Source: Variovorax sp. PAMC28562 (GTDB lineage: Bacteria; Pseudomonadota; Gammaproteobacteria; Burkholderiales; Burkholderiaceae_C). Taken from it: 64,000 nt of DNA. Positions 34,026 through 42,721 of this stretch are shown here, piece by piece. The stretch covers positions 879,501-943,500 of the forward strand of contig NZ_CP060296.1 in NCBI RefSeq assembly GCF_014303735.1. The letters run 5' to 3'. Both the position numbers and the translations under genes were made by a program. How positions within the stretch are numbered: the stretch's first letter is position 1; each line of letters starts with the position of its first letter. Below the pieces are notes generated by a model. It saw nothing but the letters and a program-made list of their open reading frames with translations. It was not told where the DNA came from and made no database searches.

Positions 34026-34790
34026 TCACGTCATCAGCCAGCCACCGGCGACATCGATGACCTGGCCCGTAACGAACGCGGCGTCCGGGGACGTGAGATA
34101 GCAACACACGTCGGCGACCTCGGACGGCTCGCCCAGGCGCCCCAGCGGTGTCACATCGACCACGGCGTTGTTGGCGGCGTCAGAGACTGTGCGAACGAGT
34201 GGTGTCGCGATGCGCCCCGGCGCCAGGGCGTTGACAGTGATCCCGTGAGGCCCGAGTTCGCCGGCGAGGTGCCGGGTGAAACCGATCAGCGCCGATTTCG
34301 TAGCACTGTAGTGGCAGGCCACGATATCGCCCAGGTAAGCCTTGCCGGCAACCGAAGACATCGACACGATCCGCCCGTAGCGCCGATCGATCATGCCGCC
34401 GGTCACCAGTCGCGAGAAGTTGAAGGCGCCGTTCAAGTTGACGGCGACCACGCGCTGCCACTCGGCCGGGTCCATGCGATGGACAGGCGACGGCTTGCCG
34501 TCGTGTTTGGGCGAGATGCCTGCGTTGTTGATCAAGATGTCGATCGGGCCGAGCACCGATTCGATCTTGCGCTGGGCCTGCTCGCAGCTGGCGTAGTCGG
34601 CCACGTCGGCCGCCGCGAAGTGTGCGCGGCACCCGCGGCTGCGCAGCTCGGCTGCTTGACGCTCTCCCGCCTCGCCGTTCAAGTCGACGATGCCCACGGC
34701 GGCACCTTCGGCGAGATAACGCTCGACGAGCGCAGCCCCGATGCCGCCGCTCCCGCCTGTGACGAGCACGACGCGATCAGCGTGCCGCAT
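34026..34790 (-). CDS. Short-chain dehydrogenase/reductase
   Basis: This 254-residue classical SDR has TGGSGGIG (residues 11-18), NNAG (about 87-90), and the catalytic SMSS and YSATK with 13 residues between. D36-L-N after the second strand points to NAD rather than NADP. It is the last gene of the nine-gene operon and overlaps the quinone oxidoreductase gene by 14 bp. It probably oxidises a hydroxyl group of the imported compound or its product. Confidence 0.9.
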   Translation of the reverse strand: MRHADRVVLVTGGSGGIGAALVERYLAEGAAVGIVDLNGEAGERQAAELRSRGCRAHFAAADVADYASCEQAQRKIESVLGPIDILINNAGISPKHDGKPSPVHRMDPAEWQRVVAVNLNGAFNFSRLVTGGMIDRRYGRIVSMSSVAGKAYLGDIVACHYSATKSALIGFTRHLAGELGPHGITVNALAPGRIATPLVRTVSDAANNAVVDVTPLGRLGEPSEVADVCCYLTSPDAAFVTGQVIDVAGGWLMT

Positions 34791-35778
34791 CGGCGCCCTC
34801 TTTCACCACCAGCATGATCTTCCCGATATGCCGGCTGCTTTCCATCAGCAGGTGCGCATCGGCGGCGCGCTCGAGCGGAAACACCGCGTGAATGACGGGC
34901 AGGCACCGTCCCTGCTCGAGCACCGGCCAGACCTTCTCGCGCAGCCTCGACACAATGGCCGCCTTCTGCTCGGCCGTGCGCGCACGAAGCGTGGAGCCGG
35001 TCAGCGTCAGTCGCCTGAGCATCACCGGCGTCGCGTCGAAGTCGAAGCGGCTGCCTTCGAGGAACGCGAGTTGCACAAGGCACCCTTCGAGTGCGAGGCT
35101 CGCAATGTTGCGCACGATGTAAGGCGCACCCACCATGTCGATGATGATGTCGACGCCGCGCCCGTCGGTCTCCTGCGCAACCACGGCGGCGAAGTCTTCC
35201 TCGCGATAGTTGATGGCACGCAGAGCACCGGCGGCCACGCAAGCCTGCGCTTTCTCTGCGTTACCGACAGTCGTGTAGACGGTTGCGCCGAACTCTCGCG
35301 CCAGCTGAATCGCAGTGAGGCCGATGCCGCTCGACCCACCATGCACGAGAACCGATTGGCCCGACTCGAGCCGCGCGCGATCGAAGAGGTTCGCCCAGAC
35401 TGTCAGGTACGTCTCCGGCAACGCAGCGGCCTGCAGCAAGCTGAGGCCGCCTGGCACCGGCATGCAGTGCCGCGCATCCGTGAGGCAATAGTCCGCGTAG
35501 CCGCCGCCAGGTGTCAGAGCGCAGACGCGATCGCCCACGCGCCATGCATCGACGCCGGCCCCTGTCGCCACGATCACCCCCGCGACTTCGAGCCCGAGGT
35601 GAGGCGATGCGCCTTTCGGCGGCGGATAGTTGCCTGAGCGTTGCAGCACATCCGGCCGGTTGACACCGGCTACATGCACCTCGATCAACACCTCGCCAGG
35701 GCCGGGAGTGGGACGCTCGTCGTCGACCAGTTTCATCACGTCGGCATTGCCGCCTGCACCATGCACTATGCGTTTCAT
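34777..35778 (-). CDS. NAD(P)H-quinone oxidoreductase (zinc-free MDR, PIG3-like)
   Basis: This 333-residue medium-chain reductase has GVNRPDVLQRSGNYPPPKGAS near residue 40 and the nucleotide motif VLVHGGSSGIGLTAIQLA (about 144-161), with no zinc cysteines, as in the quinone oxidoreductase/TP53I3 subgroup. It reduces quinones or activated double bonds with NADPH. The start overlaps the LacI stop by 4 bp, showing a coupled operon. Confidence 0.9.
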   Translation of the reverse strand: MKRIVHGAGGNADVMKLVDDERPTPGPGEVLIEVHVAGVNRPDVLQRSGNYPPPKGASPHLGLEVAGVIVATGAGVDAWRVGDRVCALTPGGGYADYCLTDARHCMPVPGGLSLLQAAALPETYLTVWANLFDRARLESGQSVLVHGGSSGIGLTAIQLAREFGATVYTTVGNAEKAQACVAAGALRAINYREEDFAAVVAQETDGRGVDIIIDMVGAPYIVRNIASLALEGCLVQLAFLEGSRFDFDATPVMLRRLTLTGSTLRARTAEQKAAIVSRLREKVWPVLEQGRCLPVIHAVFPLERAADAHLLMESSRHIGKIMLVVKEGADAAR

Positions 35779-36830
35779 GTCTGTTTCTCCTTGCTGGTTC
35801 TCAATGAATTCGGTTCGGCCCGACTGATGTCTTTCAGGCTTTCGCGCATCGTCAGTGTTGTCGGCAATGCGAGCGTCTCGCCCAGTGCACGACCTTCAAT
35901 GAGGCTGACGATGCGTTGGGCCGACAAGCGGCCGATTTCCGACGTCGGCACGTGCACGGTCGTCAGTCTCGGCTCGACGAGGCTCGCGAGTTCGATGTCG
36001 TCCGAGCCGGTGATCGAGAGTTCGTCCGGCACGCGGATGCCACGGTCGCGGCACTCGCCGATGGCGCCCACTGCCTGAATGTCGGTTCCGCAGATCAATA
36101 CTGTCGGCCGGTCGGTGGTTCCGAAGAGTTGTGCTACGGCACTCCGACCGCCTTCGAAAGTGAAGGGGCGCTCGACGATCCAGTCTTCACGCAGCACGAG
36201 ACCGTGCGCCTTCAGCGCGGCGCGCGTTCCCTCGATGCGTGCGCGCACGCGTTCGTTGCCATCGGCGATGCCCGGGCACAGCGCAATTCGTCTGTGGCCG
36301 CGCTCGACCACGAGACCTGCCATGCGCTGTGCGGCGTCGAGGTACGAAAAGCCCACGCATTGCCCTGGCCTCGTCTCATCGACGGCCCAGCTCAACACAT
36401 AAGGCAGACCGTACTGGCGCTGCAGGTCATACACGCCGTCAGCGTGATCGGTGCCGACGAGCACGATGCCGTCGACACCACGCTCGACGATCGCGCGAAG
36501 CAGATCGACCTCGCGGGCAGGCTCATAGTCGTGGCTCGCGACGAGAACCTGATAACCGAGGCCCCAAAGCGTTTGCTGCAGCGACTGGATCGAGACCGCA
36601 AAGATGGGGTTGTCGAGTGTCGGGTAAATGGCAGCAATCGTCTTCGTGCGGCGCGAAGCGAGCGCCTGTGCTGCGCCGTTGCGCACGTAGCCCAACTGCG
36701 CTACCGCACGCTGAACACGCTCGAGAGTCTCGGGGCGCACCTCGCGCGGCACCGAGAGCGAGCGCGAAGCGCTGCCAAGCGACACGCCTGCGAGGCGCGC
36801 GACATCTGCGAGCGTGGCGCGGCTCATCAT
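35775..36830 (-). CDS. LacI-family transcriptional repressor
   Basis: This 351-residue regulator has the LacI HTH at the N-terminus (TLADVARLAGVSLGSASRSLS, about 5-25) with the hinge AAQALASRRTKTIAAIYP, and a type I periplasmic-binding-like ligand domain. It lies inside the operon it probably controls: two identical TGAAGCGCTTCA operators precede the first gene 7 kb upstream. Autoregulation through the operon follows. A second ATG one codon later is an alternative start. The inducer is unknown. Confidence 0.92.
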   Translation of the reverse strand: MMSRATLADVARLAGVSLGSASRSLSVPREVRPETLERVQRAVAQLGYVRNGAAQALASRRTKTIAAIYPTLDNPIFAVSIQSLQQTLWGLGYQVLVASHDYEPAREVDLLRAIVERGVDGIVLVGTDHADGVYDLQRQYGLPYVLSWAVDETRPGQCVGFSYLDAAQRMAGLVVERGHRRIALCPGIADGNERVRARIEGTRAALKAHGLVLREDWIVERPFTFEGGRSAVAQLFGTTDRPTVLICGTDIQAVGAIGECRDRGIRVPDELSITGSDDIELASLVEPRLTTVHVPTSEIGRLSAQRIVSLIEGRALGETLALPTTLTMRESLKDISRAEPNSLRTSKEKQT

Positions 36831-36840
36831 GGGGATCTAT

Positions 36841-38436
36841 TCATCGCGGCCTGTCCGCCAAGATCATGTCGGCACCCTTCTCGGCAACCATCATCACGGC
36901 CGCCTGGATATTGCCCGACACGATCCTCGGAATCACCGATGCATCGACCACCCGCAGTCCCTGCAGACCGCTGACGCGCAGCCGCGAATCGACGACCGCA
37001 TCGGCATCGCTGCCCATGCGGCAGGTACCAACCGGGTGATAGATCGTCTGCCCGTTTCGGCGCGCGAACTCGAGCCACGCTGCGTCGTCTTGAGTGGCAT
37101 CGCCCGGACCCGTCTCGCGCGCGATGTAGTGCTTCATCGCAGGCTGACCGACGATACGGCGCGCCATCTTCATCGCCTCGACGATGCATTCCCGGTCGAC
37201 GCTGCTGTCGAGAAAATTCGGCCGGATAGCCGGCTGCGTTTCCGGATCGGGCGTCGTTGCGTGCACGCTGCCGACCGATTCAGGGCGTAGCTGGCTCACG
37301 CCGATCGTCATGCCCGGTTCGCGATCGAGAATCCGCTCTGCCGCATTCGCGTAGCTCGCATGCATGAAGAAATACTGTGCATCGGGCCGATCCATTTCAG
37401 GCCGCGTCTTCACGAATCCGTGCACGAGCCCGGTGCCGAGCGTGAGGATGCCGCGCCGCTGGGCGTAGTAGCGCGCAACTTCGCGCACGAGGCGCCAGCC
37501 ACGCGACATCTCGTTGAGCGTCACCGTGTTCCGCACGCGCCAATTCATGCGCGTGGCGTAGTGATCGATGTAGTTCTCGCCGACACCTGGCGACTCCAAG
37601 CGCATCGCGATTCCAAGCGGGCCAAGCACGTCTCTGCGACCGATGCCCGAGAGTTCGAGCAACTGAGGCGATTGAAAAGCGCCGGCAGCGATGATGACTT
37701 CGAGCTGCGCGTCGGCGGAGATTTGCTGCCCGGCCCGGCGATAGACGACGCCCACGCATCGAGTGCCTTCGAACCGCAAACGCTGCACGTGCGCATCCGT
37801 CACGACGACAAGGTTCGAGCGATGCCGTGCCGGCTGGAGGTATGCGTCGTACGCACTCCAGCGCCTTCCTCTGCGTTGATTGACCTGGTAGTAGCCGAAG
37901 CCTTCCTGGTCGTCGCCGTTGTAGTCGGCGTTCATCGGCTGGCCATCTTCCGCGGCTGCGGCAAGGAAGCTGTCAGCGATCGGGAAACGCTCGCTCACCT
38001 GCTCGAGTCGCACCGGACCCTCCTTGCCTCGCACGGTGCCACCCGTGGCGTAGTTCTCCAGCTTGCGGAAGTAAGGTTCGACGTCTTTGTAGCGCCAGCC
38101 GGCAGCACCTGCGCGCGCCCAGTTGTCGTAGTCCTCGGGCTGGCCGCGCACGTAGATCATCCCGTTGATCAGCGTCGAGCCGCCGAGGCCGCGGCCGCGC
38201 GGCACCGAGATCCGGCGATCGTGCGTGTTGGGTTCGGGCTCGGTCTGGAAGAGCCAGTTGTAGCGCTTGTCGATCAGCAACTTGCTGAAGCCAGCGGGGA
38301 TGGCGATCCAGCGGCTCGCCGGTTCGCCGCCTGCCTCCAGCATCAGCACGCGCTGCTTGCCGTCTGCGCTCAGCCGATTGGCGAGCACGCAGCCCGCTGC
38401 GCCGCCGCCGACGATCACGTAGTCGAAGGGTTCCAC
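36841..38436 (-). CDS. GMC-family FAD oxidoreductase (choline-dehydrogenase-like)
   Basis: This 531-residue flavoprotein alcohol dehydrogenase has DYVIVGGGAAGCVLANRL at residue 5, RGRGLGGSTLINGMIYVRG (GMC signature 1), GAFQSPQLLELSGIG (signature 2) and the C-terminal IYHPVGTCRMG with the catalytic His, then VVDASVIPRIVSGN. The GTG at 38436 is chosen because GGAG sits 7 bases upstream and the FAD motif follows at the usual distance. It oxidises a primary or secondary alcohol. It sits between the AroE-like and LacI genes. Confidence 0.92.
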   Translation of the reverse strand: MEPFDYVIVGGGAAGCVLANRLSADGKQRVLMLEAGGEPASRWIAIPAGFSKLLIDKRYNWLFQTEPEPNTHDRRISVPRGRGLGGSTLINGMIYVRGQPEDYDNWARAGAAGWRYKDVEPYFRKLENYATGGTVRGKEGPVRLEQVSERFPIADSFLAAAAEDGQPMNADYNGDDQEGFGYYQVNQRRGRRWSAYDAYLQPARHRSNLVVVTDAHVQRLRFEGTRCVGVVYRRAGQQISADAQLEVIIAAGAFQSPQLLELSGIGRRDVLGPLGIAMRLESPGVGENYIDHYATRMNWRVRNTVTLNEMSRGWRLVREVARYYAQRRGILTLGTGLVHGFVKTRPEMDRPDAQYFFMHASYANAAERILDREPGMTIGVSQLRPESVGSVHATTPDPETQPAIRPNFLDSSVDRECIVEAMKMARRIVGQPAMKHYIARETGPGDATQDDAAWLEFARRNGQTIYHPVGTCRMGSDADAVVDSRLRVSGLQGLRVVDASVIPRIVSGNIQAAVMMVAEKGADMILADRPR

Positions 38437-38450
38437 TGCTGTACTCCGGT

Positions 38451-39299
38451 TCAGGCCGCCACGGTCGGGATCGGCCGGTCGAGCATGAAGGCCGCCATGT
38501 GACGAATCTGGCTCGCGAGCATCGGTGCGCCTTCGTGCACGCGGCATCCGCGTTCGCGAGCCGCCTTCAGCAATGCGGTCTCTGCCGGGTCCATGATGAT
38601 TTCAGCGACGATCTGGGCGGCATCGAGCCTGGTGACGTCGAGCGGCAGCGCATCGCCCGGGCGCAACCCGAGCGACGTCGCATTGACGACGATCTCGTGG
38701 CCCGACGGATCGCGGGTGCCGACCGATACGGAGATGGCAGGGTACTTTTCGCGAAGGCGTCCGATGAGGCTCTCGGCCTTGTCGGAGCTGCGATTCGCCA
38801 CCGTGATGCGAGCCACGCTGGCCTGCACCAGCGCGAACGCAATAGCGCTCGCGGCGCCCCCGGCACCCGCGAGATAGACGCTCCGGCCTGCCGGATCGAT
38901 GCCTGCGCCTCGCAGCCCATCGACAAAACCAATACCGTCGAGCATGGCGCCATGCAGTCGCCCATCGGGCGCGCGATGCACGACGTTGACGGCGCCGATC
39001 TGCCGCGCCTCTTCGCTCACCTCGTCGCACAGCAGGAGCGCGCTCGTCTTATGCGGCACCGTCACCACACAACCGAAAAAATTCTGCATGCAGCGCAAGG
39101 CATTCATCACGACGGGAAAATCAGCCGCGCTGATGTGCAGCGGCACCATCACCGCATCGATACCGTGCGCGCGCACCAGTTCATTGATGCGCTGCGGCGT
39201 CTTCACATGGTGGATCGGGTCGGCCACGATCGCCAGAAAGCGCGTATGGCCTGTGATCTCGAAGGGGCTCGAAAGCATCGTGTTGGGGATTTCGTTCAA
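38451..39299 (-). CDS. AroE-like (shikimate/quinate dehydrogenase family) with altered substrate site
   Basis: This 282-residue NAD(P)-dependent dehydrogenase has the AroE fold. The catalytic Lys (K84 in VTVPHK) and Asp (D121 in MLDGIGF) are kept, as is the nucleotide motif GAGGAA (145-150). The two serines that hold the shikimate carboxylate in AroE (SxS before Pro) are V32 and T34 here (DPIHHVKTP). It should therefore reduce or oxidise a related cyclic alcohol other than shikimate. It overlaps the LivF-type gene by 4 bp, placing it in a catabolic operon rather than aromatic biosynthesis. Confidence 0.85.
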   Translation of the reverse strand: MNEIPNTMLSSPFEITGHTRFLAIVADPIHHVKTPQRINELVRAHGIDAVMVPLHISAADFPVVMNALRCMQNFFGCVVTVPHKTSALLLCDEVSEEARQIGAVNVVHRAPDGRLHGAMLDGIGFVDGLRGAGIDPAGRSVYLAGAGGAASAIAFALVQASVARITVANRSSDKAESLIGRLREKYPAISVSVGTRDPSGHEIVVNATSLGLRPGDALPLDVTRLDAAQIVAEIIMDPAETALLKAARERGCRVHEGAPMLASQIRHMAAFMLDRPIPTVAA

Positions 39300-40000
39300 T
39301 GCCCGAGATAGGCTTTGCGGATATGCGGGTTCACCAGCAACTCCTTGCCGGTGCCTGACAACACCACCTCGCCGTTCTCGAGCACATAACCACGGTCCGC
39401 CAACTGCAGCGTATGAAACACGTTCTGCTCCACCAGCAGCACCGTGGTTCCCTGGTCGGCGACCTTTCGAACGATCTCGAACATCTGCTCCACGAGCAAA
39501 GGCGAAAGGCCAAGCGAGGGCTCGTCGAAGATCAGCAAGCGTGGCCCGGCCATCATGCCGCGCGCGATAGCGACCATCTGCTGCTCACCGCCCGAGAGCG
39601 AGACGGCGAGTTGCTTCAGCCGTTCCTTGACCTTCGGGAACAACATCAATACGTCGTCGAGCCGCTGCGCGTGGGAATCGCGCGCGGACTTCTTGAACGA
39701 CCCCATACGCAAGTTCTCCTCCACGGTGAGGAATGGAAACAACTGGCGACCTTCGGGGATCATCGTCACGCCGAGTTCGACGATCTCGTGAGGCTGGCGC
39801 TCGGCGAGCGGCGCACCGTCGAAGTCGATGCTTCCGGCAGTCGCACGCACGATGCCGCAGAGCGTTCGCAGCGTCGTCGTCTTGCCGGCACCGTTGGCGC
39901 CGACGATGGTGACGATCTCTCCGCGCTTCACATCGAACGAGATGCCGCGCAGCACTTCGCTCTTGCCGTAGCCGGCGTGCAGATCACGAACCTGAAGCAT
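39296..40000 (-). CDS. Branched-chain-type ABC transporter ATPase (LivF-like), operon 1
   Basis: This 234-residue ATPase has Walker A GANGAGKTT, signature LSGGEQQM and Walker B LLIFDEPSLGLSP. It is the LivF type of the HAAT family. The start at 40000 (MLQVRDLHAGYGKSEVL) matches the usual N-terminus and overlaps the end of the fused permease-ATPase gene by 17 bp. It energises uptake with the fused LivMG and LivH proteins. Confidence 0.93.
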   Translation of the reverse strand: MLQVRDLHAGYGKSEVLRGISFDVKRGEIVTIVGANGAGKTTTLRTLCGIVRATAGSIDFDGAPLAERQPHEIVELGVTMIPEGRQLFPFLTVEENLRMGSFKKSARDSHAQRLDDVLMLFPKVKERLKQLAVSLSGGEQQMVAIARGMMAGPRLLIFDEPSLGLSPLLVEQMFEIVRKVADQGTTVLLVEQNVFHTLQLADRGYVLENGEVVLSGTGKELLVNPHIRKAYLGH

Positions 40001-41774
40001 GGGTGTAGCCCTTTCCGAGATAGGCCTGGATGACGTCCACGTCGTTCGCGACATCCGCGGGCAGGCCTTCCTTGAGCACCTTGCCGAGATGGATGACGAC
40101 GATGCGGTCGGAGAGTGCCATCGTGGCCTGCATCAGGTGCTCGATCATCAGCACCGATACACCCGACTCGCGGATGCGCCGGATCATCACGATGGCGCGC
40201 GCAACGTCGGAGGGGTTCAAGCCGGCAAGCACTTCGTCCAGCAGCAAGACGCGAGGCGACGTGGCCAGCGCACGTGCGATCTCGAGTCGCTTCATGCCGC
40301 CGACGGTGAGGCTGCGTGCTTCGGTGTCGAGCAACGGCGTCAACTCCGTGACCTCGGCGACGGAGCGGGCGAGGGCTTCGGCCTGGTCGCGGCCCTTGGT
40401 GCGCATGAAGGCGCCGAGGAGCAGGTTCTCCAGCACGGTCAAGCCGGCGAACGGCTGAACGATCTGGAACGTGCGCCCGACACCTGCGCGCGCAAAACCC
40501 TCGGGGCTTCGAGGGGCCGTCCAGTTGCCCGCGGCATCGCGGATCGTCACGGTGCCGCCGTCAGGACGAAGGAATCCGGAGAGCTGGTTGAACACGGTCG
40601 TCTTGCCCGCACCGTTCGGGCCGATGACGCCGAGGATTTCGCCCTCGTGCAGCGTGAGAGTCACCTTGTCGGTCGCCTTCAAACCACCGAAGCGCTTCTC
40701 GATGTTGTCTGCCTTCAGGATCGGCTGGCCGACGCTCGAGACATCGCGCAAGGTCGCGGGCAACGGTGCAACGGCAACGCGCCGGGCACGCCCAAAATCA
40801 GGCAGCTTGTCGATCAAGCGAGTCACATGTCCCCCGAGCTGGCCGACCAGCCCGCGCGGGAAGAAGAGCACCACCGCCACGAGCACCACGCCGTAGACGA
40901 ACCCGTGCGTGCCATTGCCGAATGCACTCAGCCAACCGCGCGCCAGCTCTGCAATCGGCAACACGACAACCGCACCGAGTACCGGCCCGGCGACGGTGCC
41001 GAGCCCGCCGATCAGCGCGAACATCGCGACCTGGATCGAGAGCTCCAGAGAGAACGCCGAAGACGGCTCGATGAACGTCAGATACATGCCGTGGAAGCTG
41101 CCGATCAGGCTGGTGAGACATGCCGATATCACGGCCGCCGCGATCTTCACCCGCACCGGGTTGATGCCGATCGCGCGCGCCGCATCTTCGCGTTCGCGCA
41201 CTGCGATGAGGTAGTACCCGAAGCGCGAGTGACGAATCGCATGGCAGATCCCGAGCACCACCATCAGGAAGCAGAACGCGACCAGAAGATAGGCCCACTT
41301 CTCGCGAAAGATCATCCATTTCAGGCCGATCTGCAGCGGCACGTTCAGCCCGCCTGCGCCGTGCGTCCAGGCTTCTTCATGATTGACGAGTAGCCGCGCG
41401 ACTTCGAGAAACGCGATCGACGCGAGTGAGAAGAACGGCCCGCGCAGGCGCAGCGTCGGATAGGCGATCACCAGCGCGACGAGTGCCGATACGCCGACGC
41501 CCGCGATCATCCCCACCCACGGCGAGATACCGAAGTGCAGCACCAGGAGTCCGGCGGCGTAGCTGCCGATGCCGTAGTACACGGCGTGGCCGAGCGACAG
41601 CTGCCCGGCGAAGCCACCGACGATGTTCCACGCCGAGGCCAATGCGGCAAACACGCACACCTGGATTGCGAGGTGAATGACGAACGGCGACTGCGTTGCC
41701 AGAGGCAAGACGAGCAACGCTGCGAGTGCGAGATACGCGATATATCCGCGCGGATTCAGTGGGTTGGGAATCAT
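39984..41774 (-). CDS. Fused LivM permease - LivG ATPase, operon 1
   Basis: This 596-residue fusion has an N-terminal LivM-type permease (about 1-330, eight or more membrane segments, with WNIVGGFAGQLSLGHAVYYGIGSYA) and a C-terminal LivG ATPase (about 350-596; Walker A GPNGAGKTT, signature LTVGGMKR, Walker B LLLDEVLAGLNP). In E. coli these are separate proteins; fusion is common in Comamonadaceae and Bradyrhizobium. The signature is TVGGMKR rather than LSGGQQ, usual for LivG. The start at 41774 is 13 bp after the livH stop, behind GAGGGG. Confidence 0.92.
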   Translation of the reverse strand: MIPNPLNPRGYIAYLALAALLVLPLATQSPFVIHLAIQVCVFAALASAWNIVGGFAGQLSLGHAVYYGIGSYAAGLLVLHFGISPWVGMIAGVGVSALVALVIAYPTLRLRGPFFSLASIAFLEVARLLVNHEEAWTHGAGGLNVPLQIGLKWMIFREKWAYLLVAFCFLMVVLGICHAIRHSRFGYYLIAVREREDAARAIGINPVRVKIAAAVISACLTSLIGSFHGMYLTFIEPSSAFSLELSIQVAMFALIGGLGTVAGPVLGAVVVLPIAELARGWLSAFGNGTHGFVYGVVLVAVVLFFPRGLVGQLGGHVTRLIDKLPDFGRARRVAVAPLPATLRDVSSVGQPILKADNIEKRFGGLKATDKVTLTLHEGEILGVIGPNGAGKTTVFNQLSGFLRPDGGTVTIRDAAGNWTAPRSPEGFARAGVGRTFQIVQPFAGLTVLENLLLGAFMRTKGRDQAEALARSVAEVTELTPLLDTEARSLTVGGMKRLEIARALATSPRVLLLDEVLAGLNPSDVARAIVMIRRIRESGVSVLMIEHLMQATMALSDRIVVIHLGKVLKEGLPADVANDVDVIQAYLGKGYTHASGS

Positions 41775-41787
41775 GTTTTTTATCCCC

Positions 41788-42660
41788 TCACTCGGAGCCA
41801 CGGCCCAGGCCGAACAAACCCGTCGGTCGCACGATCAGGATCACGAGGAAGATCACGAAGTAGACGACCTCCTTGAGGTCGGGGCCGACGTAGAAGCCGG
41901 CGAGGCTGTCGATCAGGCCGATGAACATCGAGCCGATCACCGCGCCAGGCAGGCTGCCCATGCCGCCGAGCACGACGATCACGAACGCGGTCAGGACGAA
42001 GTACGAGCCGACCGTCGGAAAAACCGGGTACTGCAACGCGAGCAGGCACGCAGCGATGCCGACGAGGGCGGCGCCGATGCCGAATGCGAGCACATAGGTC
42101 CGGTTGACATCGACACCCATCAGCGCGGCGGCGGTCCGGTTCTGCGCAAGCGCGCGAAACGCGCGGCCCGTGTAGGTTCGCGTCAGATAGAAATGCATGG
42201 CGAAGGCCACTGCGAGGGCAACGACGAAGGTGAATATCTGGCCGCTGACGAAAGTGAGCGGGCCAAGGCTCAGGTTCTGATTTCCGAAAGAGAATTCGAC
42301 CTTGCGGATGTCGGCACCGAACAGCAGCAACGCCAGGTTCAGCAACGCCGTCGAGACCCCGACGGTCGCGAACACCTGAATGTGCGCATCGGCAGAGAGC
42401 AATGGCTGGATCACGTAGCGCTGCATGAGCGCACCGATCACGAAGAGAAAGACCACGACGATCGGGACCGCGAGGTAAGGGTGCAGACCCAGGCGGCTTG
42501 CACAAAGCCAGGCTACGTACATGCCCACCATCAGGAATTCGCCGTGCGCGAAGTTGACCACGCGCACGACCCCGAAGATGAGCGTCAGACCGATGCTGAT
42601 GATCGCGTAGGCGCCACCGAGCAGCAAGCCGTTCGCTACCAGTTGGAGCAGCAATGACAT
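41788..42660 (-). CDS. Branched-chain-type ABC transporter permease (LivH-like), operon 1
   Basis: This 290-residue permease has about eight membrane segments, with NGLLLGGAYAIISIGLTLIFGV at the start and NFAHGEFLMVGMY, the LivH hallmark. The EAA-like loop with GVDVNRTY and the GGMGSLPGA segment are typical. The start at 42660 (MSLLLQ) fits the family. It is second in the operon, 61 bp after the binding-protein gene. Confidence 0.93.
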   Translation of the reverse strand: MSLLLQLVANGLLLGGAYAIISIGLTLIFGVVRVVNFAHGEFLMVGMYVAWLCASRLGLHPYLAVPIVVVFLFVIGALMQRYVIQPLLSADAHIQVFATVGVSTALLNLALLLFGADIRKVEFSFGNQNLSLGPLTFVSGQIFTFVVALAVAFAMHFYLTRTYTGRAFRALAQNRTAAALMGVDVNRTYVLAFGIGAALVGIAACLLALQYPVFPTVGSYFVLTAFVIVVLGGMGSLPGAVIGSMFIGLIDSLAGFYVGPDLKEVVYFVIFLVILIVRPTGLFGLGRGSE

Positions 42661-42721
42661 GAGAAATCCTGAGTGCGGGGCGAGCCCCGCACGTTGGTTT
42701 GCCGGTGGCCTGGAAGGCTGA

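Noticed and set aside
38451..39299. Biosynthetic shikimate dehydrogenase (aroE)
   Set aside because: The carboxylate-binding serines are missing and the gene sits in a catabolic operon, so the symbol aroE was not used.
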